Below, piece by piece: positions 1-8,124 of a stretch of 64,000 nucleotides of DNA. Position 1 is the stretch's first letter, and the number at the start of each line of letters is the position of its first letter. The notes under the pieces are model-generated. The model worked only from the letters and a program-made list of their open reading frames with translations. It did no database searches and was not told the origin of the DNA. The DNA lies in assembly GCF_900078305.2 (NCBI RefSeq), contig NZ_LT546014.1, forward strand, positions 1 through 64,000, written 5' to 3'. A program made the translations under genes and the position numbers. This stretch comes from Corynebacterium bouchesdurhonense. Its GTDB lineage: Bacteria; Actinomycetota; Actinomycetes; Mycobacteriales; Mycobacteriaceae.

Positions 1-48
1 CCCACCCCCCGGGTGGTCGCGTCGGCCGCGCCGGTTGTCTATACGGGA

Positions 49-91
49 CCCCCCCCCCCCCCCCCCCGCACCCCCCCCCCCCGCCCCCCCC
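49..91. repeat. Poly-C tracts, probable assembly artefact
   Basis: A run of 19 C (49-67) is followed by runs of 12 and 8 C. The same exact length of 19 recurs at 39362-39380 and 40304-40322. The tract abuts a very strong hairpin (86-164). Homopolymer length identity and hairpin context suggest a two-colour-chemistry poly-G artefact rather than genuine sequence. No gene is visible from 1 to 246. Confidence 0.7.
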
Positions 92-164
92 GCCTCGCGC
101 GGGCCCTCGGCGATCGGCGCGGACGAGATCGCGCCCATCGCCGAGGGCCCGCGCGAGGCGGGGG
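86..164. repeat. Long perfect inverted repeat upstream of pyrE
   Basis: The arms 91-114 and 137-160 are perfect 24-bp reverse complements, extended by C and G runs on the outside. The 22-base loop is itself partly self-complementary. It has no T-run, so a simple intrinsic terminator is not obvious. It may be a fold-back chimera or a strong terminator of the upstream gene. Confidence 0.7.
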
Positions 165-198
165 AGTCGGGGGTGGGGGATGCGGATCTGACTAGGGT

Positions 199-220
199 GC
201 GTCGAAAAGCGATGCCCCCC
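199..220 (+). repeat. Dispersed GTCGAnAAGC box (intergenic copy)
   Basis: GCGTCGAAAAGCGATGCC, followed by C residues, lies just upstream of the pyrE ribosome binding site. It is one of about 22 copies of a short motif spread through this window. Confidence 0.7.
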
Positions 221-246
221 TCAATCTTCGAAGACAAGGAGCAGTA

Positions 247-780
247 ATGGACAAGAAGGCGCGACTCGCGGAGCTGGTCAAGGAGCTTGCGGTGGTGCAC
301 GGCAAGGTGACGCTGAGCTCGGGCAAGGAGGCGGATTACTACGTTGACCTGCGCCGCGCCACGCTGCATCACGAGGCCAGCCCGCTGATCGGCGAGCTTT
401 TGCGCGAGCTGACGGCGGACCTGGAGTTCGATGCGGTGGGCGGGCTCACGCTCGGCGCGGACCCGGTGGCCACCGCGGTGATGCATGCCGCGGGCCGCCC
501 GGTGGACGCGTTCGTGGTGCGCAAGGAGGCCAAGAAGCACGGCATGCAGCGCCGCATCGAGGGCCCGTCGATCGCGGGCAAGAAGGTGCTGGTGGTGGAG
601 GACACGACCACCACGGGCAACTCGCCGCTCACCGCCGTCGAGGCGTGCCGCGCGGAGGGGGCCGAGGTGGTGGCGGTGGCCACCGTTGTGGACCGGGCCA
701 CCGGCGCGGGGCAGGTGCTTGCCGACGCCTCCCTCGAGTACCGCTACCTCCTCGGACTGGACGACCTTGGACTCGCCTAG
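247..780 (+). CDS. pyrE: Orotate phosphoribosyltransferase
   Basis: Transfers orotate to PRPP to give orotidine 5'-phosphate, the fifth step of de novo UMP synthesis, in the cytoplasm. The 177-residue product is the normal length of the actinobacterial enzyme. The PRPP-binding loop VLVVEDTTTTGNSPLTAV is at about residues 118-135, with the acidic pair followed by the TTTTG phosphate loop. The ATG follows AAGGAGCAGTA, a good ribosome binding site. The 3' end overlaps the TTG start of the RNA methylase by 14 bp, so the two genes are probably cotranscribed and coupled. Confidence 0.96.
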   Translation: MDKKARLAELVKELAVVHGKVTLSSGKEADYYVDLRRATLHHEASPLIGELLRELTADLEFDAVGGLTLGADPVATAVMHAAGRPVDAFVVRKEAKKHGMQRRIEGPSIAGKKVLVVEDTTTTGNSPLTAVEACRAEGAEVVAVATVVDRATGAGQVLADASLEYRYLLGLDDLGLA

Positions 781-1447
781 CCCGGAGGCCGACGCCGCGT
801 CCGACCCGGGCCGCGGGCCCACCGAGTGGATGCCGGCGCGCCGGGGCGTGGGGCCGTGGGAGGGCCCGTGGCCGGATGACCCGCGCCTGGACCCTGAGCT
901 GCTGCGCGGGGGCGACACCCGCAACGTGGTGGACGCGTACCGCTACTGGTCCATGCCGGCCATCGTGGAGGATTTGGACGCGAGGCGGCACGGGTTCCAC
1001 GTGGCCATCGAGAACTTCGAAAACGACATGAACATCGGCACCGTGGTGCGCACCGCCAACGCGTTTTTGGCGCGCGAGGTGCACATCGTGGGCCGCAAGC
1101 GCTGGAATCGGCGCGGCGCCATGGTCACCGACCGCTACCAGCACGTGCGCCACCACGGCAGCGTCGACGAGCTGGTGGCGTGGGCCGGGGAGCAGGGGCT
1201 GCCGATCGTGGCCATCGACAACACGCCCGGCTCGGTGCCGCTGGAGACGGCGCGGCTACCCGAGCGCTGCATCCTGCTGTTCGGCCAGGAGGGCCCCGGG
1301 GTGACCGAGGGGGCGCAGGCGGCGGCGGAGATGACGTGCTCCATCGCCCAGTTCGGCTCCACGCGCTCCATCAACGCCGGGGTGGCGGCCGGCATTGCCA
1401 TGCACGCGTGGATCCGCCAGCACGCGGACCTGGATCGTGCCTGGTAG
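767..1447 (+). CDS. TrmH/SpoU-family RNA 2'-O-methyltransferase
   Basis: A SpoU/TrmH-type methylase of about 226 residues that would methylate a ribose 2'-OH in tRNA or rRNA with S-adenosylmethionine. Motif 1 is seen as NDMNIGTVVRTANAF, motif 2 as CILLFGQEGPGVT, and motif 3 as STRSINAGVAAGIAMHAW, which together form the trefoil-knot SAM site. I chose the TTG at 767, inside the end of pyrE; an ATG at 830 is the alternative and keeps the whole catalytic domain. The exact RNA substrate cannot be told from sequence. The order pyrE, methylase, GH76, fba is typical of corynebacteria. Confidence 0.88.
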   Translation: MDSPSPEADAASDPGRGPTEWMPARRGVGPWEGPWPDDPRLDPELLRGGDTRNVVDAYRYWSMPAIVEDLDARRHGFHVAIENFENDMNIGTVVRTANAFLAREVHIVGRKRWNRRGAMVTDRYQHVRHHGSVDELVAWAGEQGLPIVAIDNTPGSVPLETARLPERCILLFGQEGPGVTEGAQAAAEMTCSIAQFGSTRSINAGVAAGIAMHAWIRQHADLDRAW

Positions 1448-1521
1448 GGGCGGGGAAACGTCCCGCCCGGCAGGTGTCTGGCAAGATGGCTACAGAACAA
1501 CCGCATCCCGAGGGAGCCGCC

Positions 1522-2724
1522 GTGCCTGAAACCTGGTCGCACCGGGCCGACCTGGCATCATCCGCCATCGATGAGCGCCACGCCATGCGCCTGTGGGGCA
1601 TTCCCAAAACCAACCTGGCGGCGGCCACGTGGCCGGCGGGCGCCAAGGACAAGCTGTTCTGGCACTGGCACTACTGGTGGCAGGCGCAGTACCTGGACTG
1701 CCAGGTGGACGCGGCGTCGCGCCGCCCGACCAAGAGCCGCAAGCGCCGCATCGCGGACACGCTGCGCGGGATCCAGCGCCGCAACCGCGGCAAGCTGACG
1801 GAGAACCAGCACTACGACGACAAGGCCTGGCTCGCCCTCGCCTGGAACCGCGCACTGGCACTCGAGGGCTCGCGCCGCCCCCGCGCCCTCGACGCGCTGG
1901 AGTTTGACCTGCTGGCGGGCATCGACCCCGTCACCGGCGTGCTGCCGTGGCGCAAGGGCGAGACCTTCTACAACGTGCCGTCCAACGCCACCGCCGCGAT
2001 CGTCTTCGCGCGCACGGGCCGCCTAGACAAGGCGCGCCAGATCGTGGATTGGATCTTTGACAATCTGGTCACCGAGTCGGGCCTGCTTTTCGACGGCATC
2101 CGCATGCGCATGAACGGCCCCGAAGTGGTCGAGAAAATCTACACCTACAACCAGGGCACGGTGCTGGGCGCCTCGCTGGAGATCGCTCTGGCGCTGCGCG
2201 AGGACGTGGGCCTCGGCTACACCGACCAGATCGACTCCTTCGAGGACTCCCAGCGGGCCGACGACTCGGTCTTCTACATCACCCACATCCGCGCCATTGT
2301 CCAGGCGGTGGCGCTGCACCTGGCCAACCCGCAGGGCGTGATTGTCAGCCCGGAGTCCGAGTCTGGTGAGGGCGACGGCGGCCTGTTCAAGGGCATCCTC
2401 GCGCGCTACCTGGCCGAGGTGGCGGTGCGCCTGCCCGCGGACTCCAGAGAGAACATCGCCACCAAGAAAGTGGCGGCGCGCCTTGTGCTCGCCTCCGCGG
2501 AGTCCCTGTGGACCCACCGCCTGGAGGTGGACGGCCTGCCCATCTTCCCCGCCGAGTGGACCGAGGACGCGCGCCTGCCGCACAACTACGGCCTCGGCCC
2601 GTCGTCGCTGAGCGAGGCGGTGGGCCTGCTGCGCATCGACGAGCGCGACCTGTCCGTGCAGCTCTCCGGCTGGCTGCTGCTGGAGGCGGCGGCGCGGGTG
2701 GCGGCGTCGGACGTGTTGGGCTAG
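1522..2724 (+). CDS. Glycoside hydrolase family 76 protein (alpha-1,6-mannanase-like)
   Basis: About 400 residues with the GH76 signature NQHYDDKAWLALAW, whose paired aspartates are the catalytic residues of the family. GH76 enzymes cut alpha-1,6-mannan backbones; corynebacteria have such backbones in lipomannan and lipoarabinomannan. No signal peptide is seen, so the protein appears cytoplasmic or exported in an unusual way. The GTG at 1522 is preceded by AGGGAG with 5-base spacing, better than the in-frame ATG at 1486. It follows the methylase by 74 bp. The physiological substrate is inferred only from the family. Confidence 0.8.
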   Translation: MPETWSHRADLASSAIDERHAMRLWGIPKTNLAAATWPAGAKDKLFWHWHYWWQAQYLDCQVDAASRRPTKSRKRRIADTLRGIQRRNRGKLTENQHYDDKAWLALAWNRALALEGSRRPRALDALEFDLLAGIDPVTGVLPWRKGETFYNVPSNATAAIVFARTGRLDKARQIVDWIFDNLVTESGLLFDGIRMRMNGPEVVEKIYTYNQGTVLGASLEIALALREDVGLGYTDQIDSFEDSQRADDSVFYITHIRAIVQAVALHLANPQGVIVSPESESGEGDGGLFKGILARYLAEVAVRLPADSRENIATKKVAARLVLASAESLWTHRLEVDGLPIFPAEWTEDARLPHNYGLGPSSLSEAVGLLRIDERDLSVQLSGWLLLEAAARVAASDVLG

Positions 2725-2879
2725 CCTCACGCGCCTCACGCGCCCCGCGCGCCCCGCGCGCCCCACAGATCCCACGCGTCCCACGCGCCCCAATCGCGGG
2801 GGCATACATGCTCGTTTCCGAAGCCGGCAGCATGTTGCAATCCGGCAGCATGTTGCGGGATTGAAGCATGCTGCCGGGA
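2725..2879. repeat. Intergenic repeats upstream of fba
   Basis: This 155-bp gap holds imperfect tandem CGCGCCCC-like units (about 2730-2790). These are followed by two direct copies of GGCAGCATGTTGC and an inverted GCATGCTGCCGG, which can form hairpins. There is no T-run. No coding sequence is credible here. Confidence 0.55.
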
Positions 2880-2903
2880 GCGTCGAAAAGCATGAAGCCC
2901 CCC
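2880..2903 (+). repeat. Dispersed GTCGAnAAGC box (intergenic copy)
   Basis: GCGTCGAAAAGCATGAAGC, followed by a C-run, lies about 100 bp upstream of fba. It matches the box family described in the findings. Confidence 0.7.
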
Positions 2904-2930
2904 TTCTCCCCGCACAGGAAACTCACAGCC

Positions 2931-2957
2931 TTAACCACGCGCCACCTCGGGCATACT
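2931..2957 (+). promoter_or_regulatory. Candidate fba promoter
   Basis: A CATACT -10-like hexamer (2952-2957) has a weak TTAACC upstream at 15-bp spacing. The leader to the ATG at 2997 is then about 33 bases and contains AGGAAGG as ribosome binding site. Assignment is by eye. Confidence 0.35.
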
Positions 2958-2996
2958 AGAAGGCGACACTGTGCCCCGAGCAGGAAGGTTCACCCC

Positions 2997-4031
2997 ATGC
3001 CCATCGCAACCCCCGAGGTTTACGCCCAGATGCTGGACACCGCCAAGCAGGGCGGCTACGCGTTCCCAGCGATCAACTGCACCAGCTCCGAGACCATCAA
3101 CGCGGCCATCAAGGGCTTCGCCGAGGCGGAGTCGGACGGCATCATCCAGTTCTCCACCGGCGGCGCCGAGTTCGGCTCCGGCCTGGGCGTGAAGAACAAG
3201 GTGGCGGGCGCGCAGGCCCTGGCCGCGTTCGCGCACGAGGTGGCCAAGCACTACGACGTCAACATCGCCCTGCACACGGACCACTGCCAGCTCGAGGTGC
3301 TGGACGAGTACGTGCGCCCGCTGATCGCCATCTCCCAGGAGCGCGTGGACCGCGGCGAGCTGCCGCTGTTCCAGTCGCACATGTGGGACGGCTCCGCGGT
3401 GCCCATCGACCAGAACCTGGAGGTGGCCCAGGAGCTGCTGGCCAAGGCACACGCCGCCAACATCATCCTGGAGGTGGAGATCGGCGTCGTGGGCGGCGAG
3501 GAGGACGGCGTGCAGGCCAAGGCCGGCGCGAACCTCTACACCACCGAGGAAGACTTTGAGAAGACCATCGACGCCCTCGGCACCGGCGAGAACGGCCGCT
3601 ACCTGCTGGCTGCCACCTTCGGCAACGTCCACGGCGTGTACAAGCCGGGCAACGTGCAGCTGCGCCCCGAGGTGCTGGACATGGGCCAGAAGGTGGCGGA
3701 GCGCAAGCTGGGCCTGCCGGAGGGTGCCAAGCCGTTCGAGTTCGTCTTCCACGGCGGCTCCGGCTCGGAGAAGGAGAAGATCGAGCAGGCCCTCGGCTAC
3801 GGCGTGGTGAAGATGAACGTGGACACCGACACCCAGTACGCGTTCACCCGCCCCGTGGCCGCCCACATGTTCTCCAACTACGACGGCGTGCTTAAGGTCG
3901 ACGGCGAGGTGGGCAACAAGAAGGCCTATGACCCGCGCTCGTACCTCAAGAAGGCCGAGCAGTCCATGTCCGAGCGCGTCATCGAGGCGTGCCAGGATCT
4001 CCACTCCGTGGGCAAGACCGTGTCCAAGTAA
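2997..4031 (+). CDS. fba: Class II fructose-bisphosphate aldolase
   Basis: Cleaves fructose 1,6-bisphosphate to dihydroxyacetone phosphate and glyceraldehyde 3-phosphate in glycolysis, and runs in reverse for gluconeogenesis. The 344-residue protein has the class II zinc and catalytic motifs: HTDHCQLEVLDEY, the conserved acidic stretch EVEIGVVGGEEDGV, the histidine motifs GNVHGVYKPG and HGGSGS, and MNVDTDTQYAF near the C-terminus. The ATG follows AGGAAGG at good spacing. It is monocistronic: an intrinsic terminator follows at 4044-4073. Confidence 0.97.
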   Translation: MPIATPEVYAQMLDTAKQGGYAFPAINCTSSETINAAIKGFAEAESDGIIQFSTGGAEFGSGLGVKNKVAGAQALAAFAHEVAKHYDVNIALHTDHCQLEVLDEYVRPLIAISQERVDRGELPLFQSHMWDGSAVPIDQNLEVAQELLAKAHAANIILEVEIGVVGGEEDGVQAKAGANLYTTEEDFEKTIDALGTGENGRYLLAATFGNVHGVYKPGNVQLRPEVLDMGQKVAERKLGLPEGAKPFEFVFHGGSGSEKEKIEQALGYGVVKMNVDTDTQYAFTRPVAAHMFSNYDGVLKVDGEVGNKKAYDPRSYLKKAEQSMSERVIEACQDLHSVGKTVSK

Positions 4032-4043
4032 GCGGTAGTGTTA

Positions 4044-4073
4044 AGCACCGGCCGATTGTGGCCGGTGCTTTTT
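4044..4073 (+). terminator. Intrinsic terminator of fba
   Basis: A perfect 10-bp stem (AGCACCGGCC, loop GATTGT, GGCCGGTGCT) is followed directly by TTTTT, 12 bases after the fba stop codon. Confidence 0.9.
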
Positions 4074-4087
4074 GCTTGTCGACGACC
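4071..4087 (-). repeat. Dispersed GTCGAnAAGC box (intergenic copy)
   Basis: On the minus strand this reads GTCGTCGACAAGCAAA. It overlaps the T-tail of the fba terminator, so the box and the terminator share bases. Confidence 0.55.
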
Positions 4088-4099
4088 CCCCATACACCA

Positions 4100-5401
4100 A
4101 TGCCCCAACAAAGAATGACCACCCGGGACCGCCTCCGCGCGGTCGAAGATTCCGTGCAGGCGCGCCTGAAACGCGTGCGTAAGCGGCTGCTGCCCATCCT
4201 GCAGACCGGCATCGCCGCAGGCCTGTCATACTGGCTGGCCAAGGACGTGATCGGCCACCACCGCCCCTTCTTCGCCCCCATCTCCGTGGTGATCATCATC
4301 GGCATGACCGGCGGGGACCGCATCAGCAAGGCGTGGGACATCGCCCTCGGCTGCCTGATCGGCGTGCTGATCGGGGACCTCTTCCTCTACCGCATCGGCG
4401 AGGGCGGGTGGCAGATCGCCCTCATCGTCTCGCTCTCCCTGCTCATCGCGTCCTTTTTCTCCAGCTCGCAGCTGATGAACAACCAGGTGGCCATCGGCGC
4501 CATCCTGATCGCCACGATCATGCACCCGGGCGCGGAGGTGACCGGCATCGACCGCACCATCGACGCCTTCGTGGGCTGCGCCGTGGCCCTGGCCACCCTG
4601 GCGCTCATCCCGCAGGCCCCCATCAACGGCGCCCGCGCCGAGATCTCCAAGGTGATGAGCCTGGTCAGCTCCGTGCTTGACGACGTCTCCTCCGGCCTAC
4701 GCACCGGCAACCCCGATCACATCAGCGAAGCCCTCGACGCCATCCGCGGCTCCCAATCCCGCATCGACTCCATGGCGGCCGAGATCCAGTCCGGCGAGGA
4801 ATCCACCAAGCTGTCCCCGTTCCTCTGGGGCTCCCGCCGCTACATCCAGTCCCTCGGCCGCGTCATCCCGCCCGTGGACAACGCGGTGCGCACCACCCGC
4901 GTCCTCGCCCGCCGGGCCTTGGTGCTCTGCGAGGACGGCGACTCCGCCACCGCCGAGCAAGTCGAGCTCATCGACGCCCTTTCCCAGGTCTGCCTCGAAA
5001 TCTCCGAGCTCTACGACGTCCGCTCCCGCCAAACCCAGGCCGCCACCATTCCGAAGCTGGTCAACGAGCTGCGCGGCATCGCCCAGCGCTCCGGCATGGA
5101 GGTCCTCGCCGGCCCCGCCGCCTCTGCGGGTGGCGCGGGTGGCGCGGGTGGCGCGGGTTCTGCGGGTTCTGCGGGTTCTGCGGCCGGCGCGGGTTCTGCG
5201 GGTTCTGCGGCCGGCGCGGGTTCACCCACCCCGGATTCCGCCGAACCCGTGCTCTCTGCCTACGCCCTCCTGGCTCAGAGCCGCTCCCTGACGGTGGACC
5301 TTCTCCAAATCTGCGGTATGTCCCGCGAATCCGCCCTCGCTGCACTCGCGCCGACCTCGAAGACCCCGCGCTACCAGCCCGAGACCTTCGATCTGGACTA
5401 G
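4100..5401 (+). CDS. FUSC/ArAE-like integral membrane protein
   Basis: About 433 residues. The N-terminal third carries hydrophobic segments around ILQTGIAAGLSYWLAKDVI, FFAPISVVIIIGMTGG, IALGCLIGVLIGDLFLY, IALIVSLSLLIASFF and AFVGCAVALATLALIP, the layout of the FUSC (aromatic acid exporter/DUF939) family. A cytoplasmic helical region follows. Near residues 342-375 there is a low-complexity Gly-Ala-Ser linker encoded by a DNA minisatellite. The ATG at 4100 has no strong ribosome binding site; ATG 4115 is an alternative start. The transported substrate is unknown. Confidence 0.75.
   Translation: MPQQRMTTRDRLRAVEDSVQARLKRVRKRLLPILQTGIAAGLSYWLAKDVIGHHRPFFAPISVVIIIGMTGGDRISKAWDIALGCLIGVLIGDLFLYRIGEGGWQIALIVSLSLLIASFFSSSQLMNNQVAIGAILIATIMHPGAEVTGIDRTIDAFVGCAVALATLALIPQAPINGARAEISKVMSLVSSVLDDVSSGLRTGNPDHISEALDAIRGSQSRIDSMAAEIQSGEESTKLSPFLWGSRRYIQSLGRVIPPVDNAVRTTRVLARRALVLCEDGDSATAEQVELIDALSQVCLEISELYDVRSRQTQAATIPKLVNELRGIAQRSGMEVLAGPAASAGGAGGAGGAGSAGSAGSAAGAGSAGSAAGAGSPTPDSAEPVLSAYALLAQSRSLTVDLLQICGMSRESALAALAPTSKTPRYQPETFDLD
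5122..5222 (+). repeat. Gly-Ala-Ser minisatellite inside the FUSC gene
   Basis: Tandem 9-mers of the types GGTGGCGCG and GGTTCTGCG, some interrupted by GCCGGCGCG, encode an Ala/Gly/Ser linker in frame. Units of 9 bp can expand or contract without a frameshift, so strain-to-strain length variation is likely. Confidence 0.8.
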
Positions 5402-5465
5402 CCCGGCGCTCCTAGGCCCGGGCCCGGTTCCCCGGTTCCCCCGACTCCTCGGTTCACCCGGTTCC

Positions 5466-5825
5466 CAAACAGGCATATTGGCCAAACAGGCATATTCGCG
5501 GGCGGGCCGAGCGCCGCCAAACAGGCATATCCCCAGGTCATTTTTCCCGAAACCCCAATATGCCTGTTTGGAATATGCCTGTTTGTAAGAAGTGCACCCG
5601 CCGAGGTGCACCTTCCGAGGGCGGGGCCCTGGGGCCGTGGTGGCCCCGCAAGTACTCTTCTGAGGCTATGCCTAGCGGCGTCCCAGACAGGCCCCTGGTC
5701 AAACAGGCATATTCGCGGGCGGGCCGAGCGCCGCCAAACAGGCATATCCCCAGGTCGATTTTCGCGTGGCCTCAATATGCCTGTTTGGAATATGCCTGTT
5801 TGCGGCAATATGCCTCTTTGCGCGA
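5466..5825. repeat. Cluster 1 of inverted AATATGCCTGTTT elements
   Basis: Two units of about 125 bp (5466-5586 and 5700-5825) lie between the FUSC gene and the DUF2382 gene. Each has the layout AAACAGGCATATT, a GC-rich piece, AAACAGGCATATCCCCAGGTC, a TTTTC stretch, then CAATATGCCTGTTTG and GAATATGCCTGTTTG in the opposite sense. The same unit recurs near 39.5-40.4 kb and, in a variant form, near 53.7-54.0 kb. The short frames through it give repetitive peptides and are not genes. Confidence 0.9.
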
Positions 5826-5880
5826 AGGGAGCTGCCCCGTCGGCCCCTCCCAAGCCCCTCCCAAGGCCCCAAAGCACGAC

Positions 5881-5913
5881 GAAGGCCGGCTGCAAACCTG
5901 CAGCCGGCCTTCG
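5881..5913 (-). terminator. Hairpin downstream of the DUF2382 gene
   Basis: A 14-bp inverted repeat (GAAGGCCGGCTGCA and its complement) with a 5-base loop lies about 70 bp beyond the stop codon of the minus-strand stress gene. The T-run is poor, so termination strength is uncertain. Confidence 0.6.
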
Positions 5914-5981
5914 GTCTAATCCGCTAGCCCAGTGGGCGGAACCCTAGCGGAACCCTAGAGGAAGCCGCCCAGCGGGGAACC

Positions 5982-6866
5982 TTAGCGGTTGATGTCGCCG
6001 TCGATGTTGCGAGCGTCGGCGTCGGTGACAACCTCGCCCTCGGTCTCGAAGCGCTCCTTGCGCAGCTCCTCGGAGACGCGCTGGGTGTCCTGAACGGTGT
6101 CCTTCTCCAGGGAAACCTTCTCCACCGGCACGGACTCCTTGGACACGTTCACGCGGTCCTCGTGGAGGGTGACGGAGGCCTCGGCCTCGCCGATCTGCTC
6201 GTTGGCGTAGTTGGCGCGGTCAGCCTCGGAGATCGGCTCGCGGACAACGCGAACCTCTTCGCGCTCAACCGGAACCTCGACGGTCTCGGTCTCGTTCACG
6301 ACGTACTTGCGCAGGCGAACCTGGCCGGACTCGACGCGCTCCTTGGACACGTTGAGCTGCTCCTCGGAGCGGATGAGCTCGTCAGCGTGGTCAGCGTGGT
6401 CAGCGCGGTCCGCGAACTCGCGGCGGTCAGCGTCCACGGTCTCGTCGCGACGCTCGTCAGCAGCGTAACCAGCGGCAGCGCCCGCACCAGCAGCGCCAGC
6501 GGCGGCCGGAGCACCGTAGGCGGCGCCGGTCTCGTAGGTGGTCACGTCCTGAACGTCGGTCAGGCCGTAGTGGCGGTAGAACGCCTCCTGGTCCTCGGTG
6601 GTGAGGTGGCCGTTCTCGTCCAGATCCGGAGCGTCCTCGATGCGCTCCTTCGGGAAGGCGAGGTGCAGCTCGCCGTCGCGCAGGGAGTGGCCGCGCAGCG
6701 GGACGATGGAGGTGCCGCCGCCGAAGAGGCCGTGGTTCACGGAGATAAAGTCCGGCTGGCCGGTGGTGTCGTTCACGTACACGTCCTGCACGTCGCCGAC
6801 CTTCTCGCCGTTCACGTCGACAGCGGTGGCGTTTGCCAGGTCCTCAATGCGGTTGTAATCAGCCAT
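5982..6866 (-). CDS. PRC-barrel and DUF2382 stress-response protein
   Basis: A 294-residue soluble protein. Residues 1-115 form a PRC-barrel (NRIEDLANATAVDVNGEKVG, then the conserved PDFISVNHGLFGGG). A central Ala/Gly-rich linker and an Asp/His-rich stretch follow. The C-terminal part from about residue 170 is the DUF2382 domain with its repeating LNVSKERVESGQVRLRKYV and VNVSKESVPVEKVSLEKD pattern of alternating charged beta strands. Proteins of this architecture are linked to envelope or desiccation stress, but no biochemical function is established. The ATG at 6866 has AAGGAGAAATC before it and is preferred over an in-frame start 18 bases upstream. Confidence 0.85.
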   Translation of the reverse strand: MADYNRIEDLANATAVDVNGEKVGDVQDVYVNDTTGQPDFISVNHGLFGGGTSIVPLRGHSLRDGELHLAFPKERIEDAPDLDENGHLTTEDQEAFYRHYGLTDVQDVTTYETGAAYGAPAAAGAAGAGAAAGYAADERRDETVDADRREFADRADHADHADELIRSEEQLNVSKERVESGQVRLRKYVVNETETVEVPVEREEVRVVREPISEADRANYANEQIGEAEASVTLHEDRVNVSKESVPVEKVSLEKDTVQDTQRVSEELRKERFETEGEVVTDADARNIDGDINR

Positions 6867-7164
6867 GATTTCTCCTTCGTTCATCAGCTTGCAATTTGTT
6901 CGGGGTTCCCTTTTCTGGGAGCACTGCCCAACGTAGCGAGATTCGCCGCTGTGCCGCGGGGCCCGCTTGACTTCCTGGATTCAAGGGCCACTTTCAGTCC
7001 GGTTTCAGGTATGGCGCAGATCATGGTGGCGTGACCTGCAGGAATGCAGTTGCTTTTCGACGCCCCCGACCACCCGCCATCCCCACCCAGGTCTCAGGAA
7101 GGTCACAAATCGCCCCACCAGGCTACAAAACGCCAGGATGTGATTTTTATCACATTTGTACTTT
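6867..7164. other. Intergenic region without a gene
   Basis: About 300 bases between the DUF2382 start and the stop of the next minus-strand gene. It should contain the DUF2382 promoter, which I could not place. A copy of the dispersed box lies at 7046-7067. An AT-rich stretch at 7135-7165 (TGATTTTTATCACA, a small dyad) may terminate or regulate. Confidence 0.5.
7046..7067 (-). repeat. Dispersed GTCGAnAAGC box (intergenic copy)
   Basis: The minus strand reads GGGGGCGTCGAAAAGCAAC followed by TGC, one of the closest matches to the consensus. Confidence 0.75.
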
Positions 7165-8058
7165 TTAGGCGTTTCGGACCGCCTGGATGTCGCGCAAGTG
7201 GCGGTAGAAGGTCGCGCGGGTGGCGGGGCGGGGCTTCAGGGTTGCGTCGATAAGCAATGCAATGCTCTTGCCCCCGGCCTGCACGGCGCGGCCCGTGAGC
7301 GCCCGGGAGGGGTCCGGCACGGCGGGCGGGGCGGTCTTGCCGCGGGTGAGCCAGCGCAGGGCGGGGGCGCCGGAGAGCCACTCGAGTTGTTCGGGGGAGC
7401 GCGAAGAAACTGGGCCTGAAGGTGAAATGGGCGTGGTGAGCGGCACGCACGCGATCCCGGGGGCGTCCATGGTGGGCACGAGGCGGGCGCCGAACTGGCC
7501 GTGGAAGCGGGCGGTGGCGCGCTCGTTATAAAGCACCGTCTGCGAATCCACCACGATCTCGCCCACGAACTCCTCCAAACCGTCACCGCGGTAGATCACG
7601 GCGGAGCCCGCCACCACATCGCCGGTGTCGTTGCGCACGCACGCGGCGGGCACAACCGGCGCCTCGAGGGCGAAAGCGGCCCCGTCCAGCCCGCCCACGC
7701 CCCAGCACACGGCGGCGGGGGAGGCCGGGTCCGTGGGTATATAGGCCACCTCGACCCACAGGTAATCGGCGCGCATCATGCGGGTGAGCACGGCGCCGAG
7801 CGCGGCGTCGGAGCCCGAGACCACCACGCGCAGCCGCTCGTCCGGCTCCTGGGGCGCGCGCTGAGGCGTACCCAGGTGCGCCACGTCCGGTTGCGCCTGG
7901 ATCTCGGCCAGCGAGGGAGTGGGGTCCACGGGCAGGCACTCGCGGGCTAAGGCGTCGAGGAAGCGGAGGTCCTTGCGGGTGGGCACGGCGGGCAGCTGGT
8001 GGTGCTCGGCGCCGGGAAGACGCACGTCGGTGCCGCACGCGCAATGGATAAGACGCAT
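7165..8058 (-). CDS. Hypothetical protein next to purA
   Basis: A 297-residue protein I cannot assign to a family. It starts [16 protein letters not shown], with a CxC pair, and has no signal peptide or membrane segment. The middle (about 80-200) shows alternating beta-like stretches such as [20 protein letters not shown] and [12 protein letters not shown]. The C-terminus is basic ([18 protein letters not shown]). It is divergent from purA with only 66 bp between the starts, so the two share a control region. A dispersed box lies inside it (7244-7260, encoding LIDA on this strand). Coding is supported by length and codon bias. Confidence 0.7.
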   Translation of the reverse strand: MRLIHCACGTDVRLPGAEHHQLPAVPTRKDLRFLDALARECLPVDPTPSLAEIQAQPDVAHLGTPQRAPQEPDERLRVVVSGSDAALGAVLTRMMRADYLWVEVAYIPTDPASPAAVCWGVGGLDGAAFALEAPVVPAACVRNDTGDVVAGSAVIYRGDGLEEFVGEIVVDSQTVLYNERATARFHGQFGARLVPTMDAPGIACVPLTTPISPSGPVSSRSPEQLEWLSGAPALRWLTRGKTAPPAVPDPSRALTGRAVQAGGKSIALLIDATLKPRPATRATFYRHLRDIQAVRNA

Positions 8059-8069
8059 GGCGCTCACGC

Positions 8070-8075
8070 TACAAT
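8070..8075 (+). promoter_or_regulatory. purA -10 element
   Basis: TACAAT matches the corynebacterial -10 consensus and would give a leader of roughly 43 bases before the purA ATG. No clear -35 is visible, which is common in this genus. Confidence 0.5.
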
Positions 8076-8124
8076 AACGGCGGCTCCGTGCCAGATCCCG
8101 TGCCCTATTAAAGGAGATACGTAC

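Noticed and set aside
49..67. Phase-variable poly-C tract controlling an upstream gene
   Set aside because: No gene frame depends on it, and the identical length of 19 at two other places points to artefact.
2725..2879. Small gene in the fba upstream region
   Set aside because: The frames reflect CGCGCCCC repeats and have no ribosome binding site.
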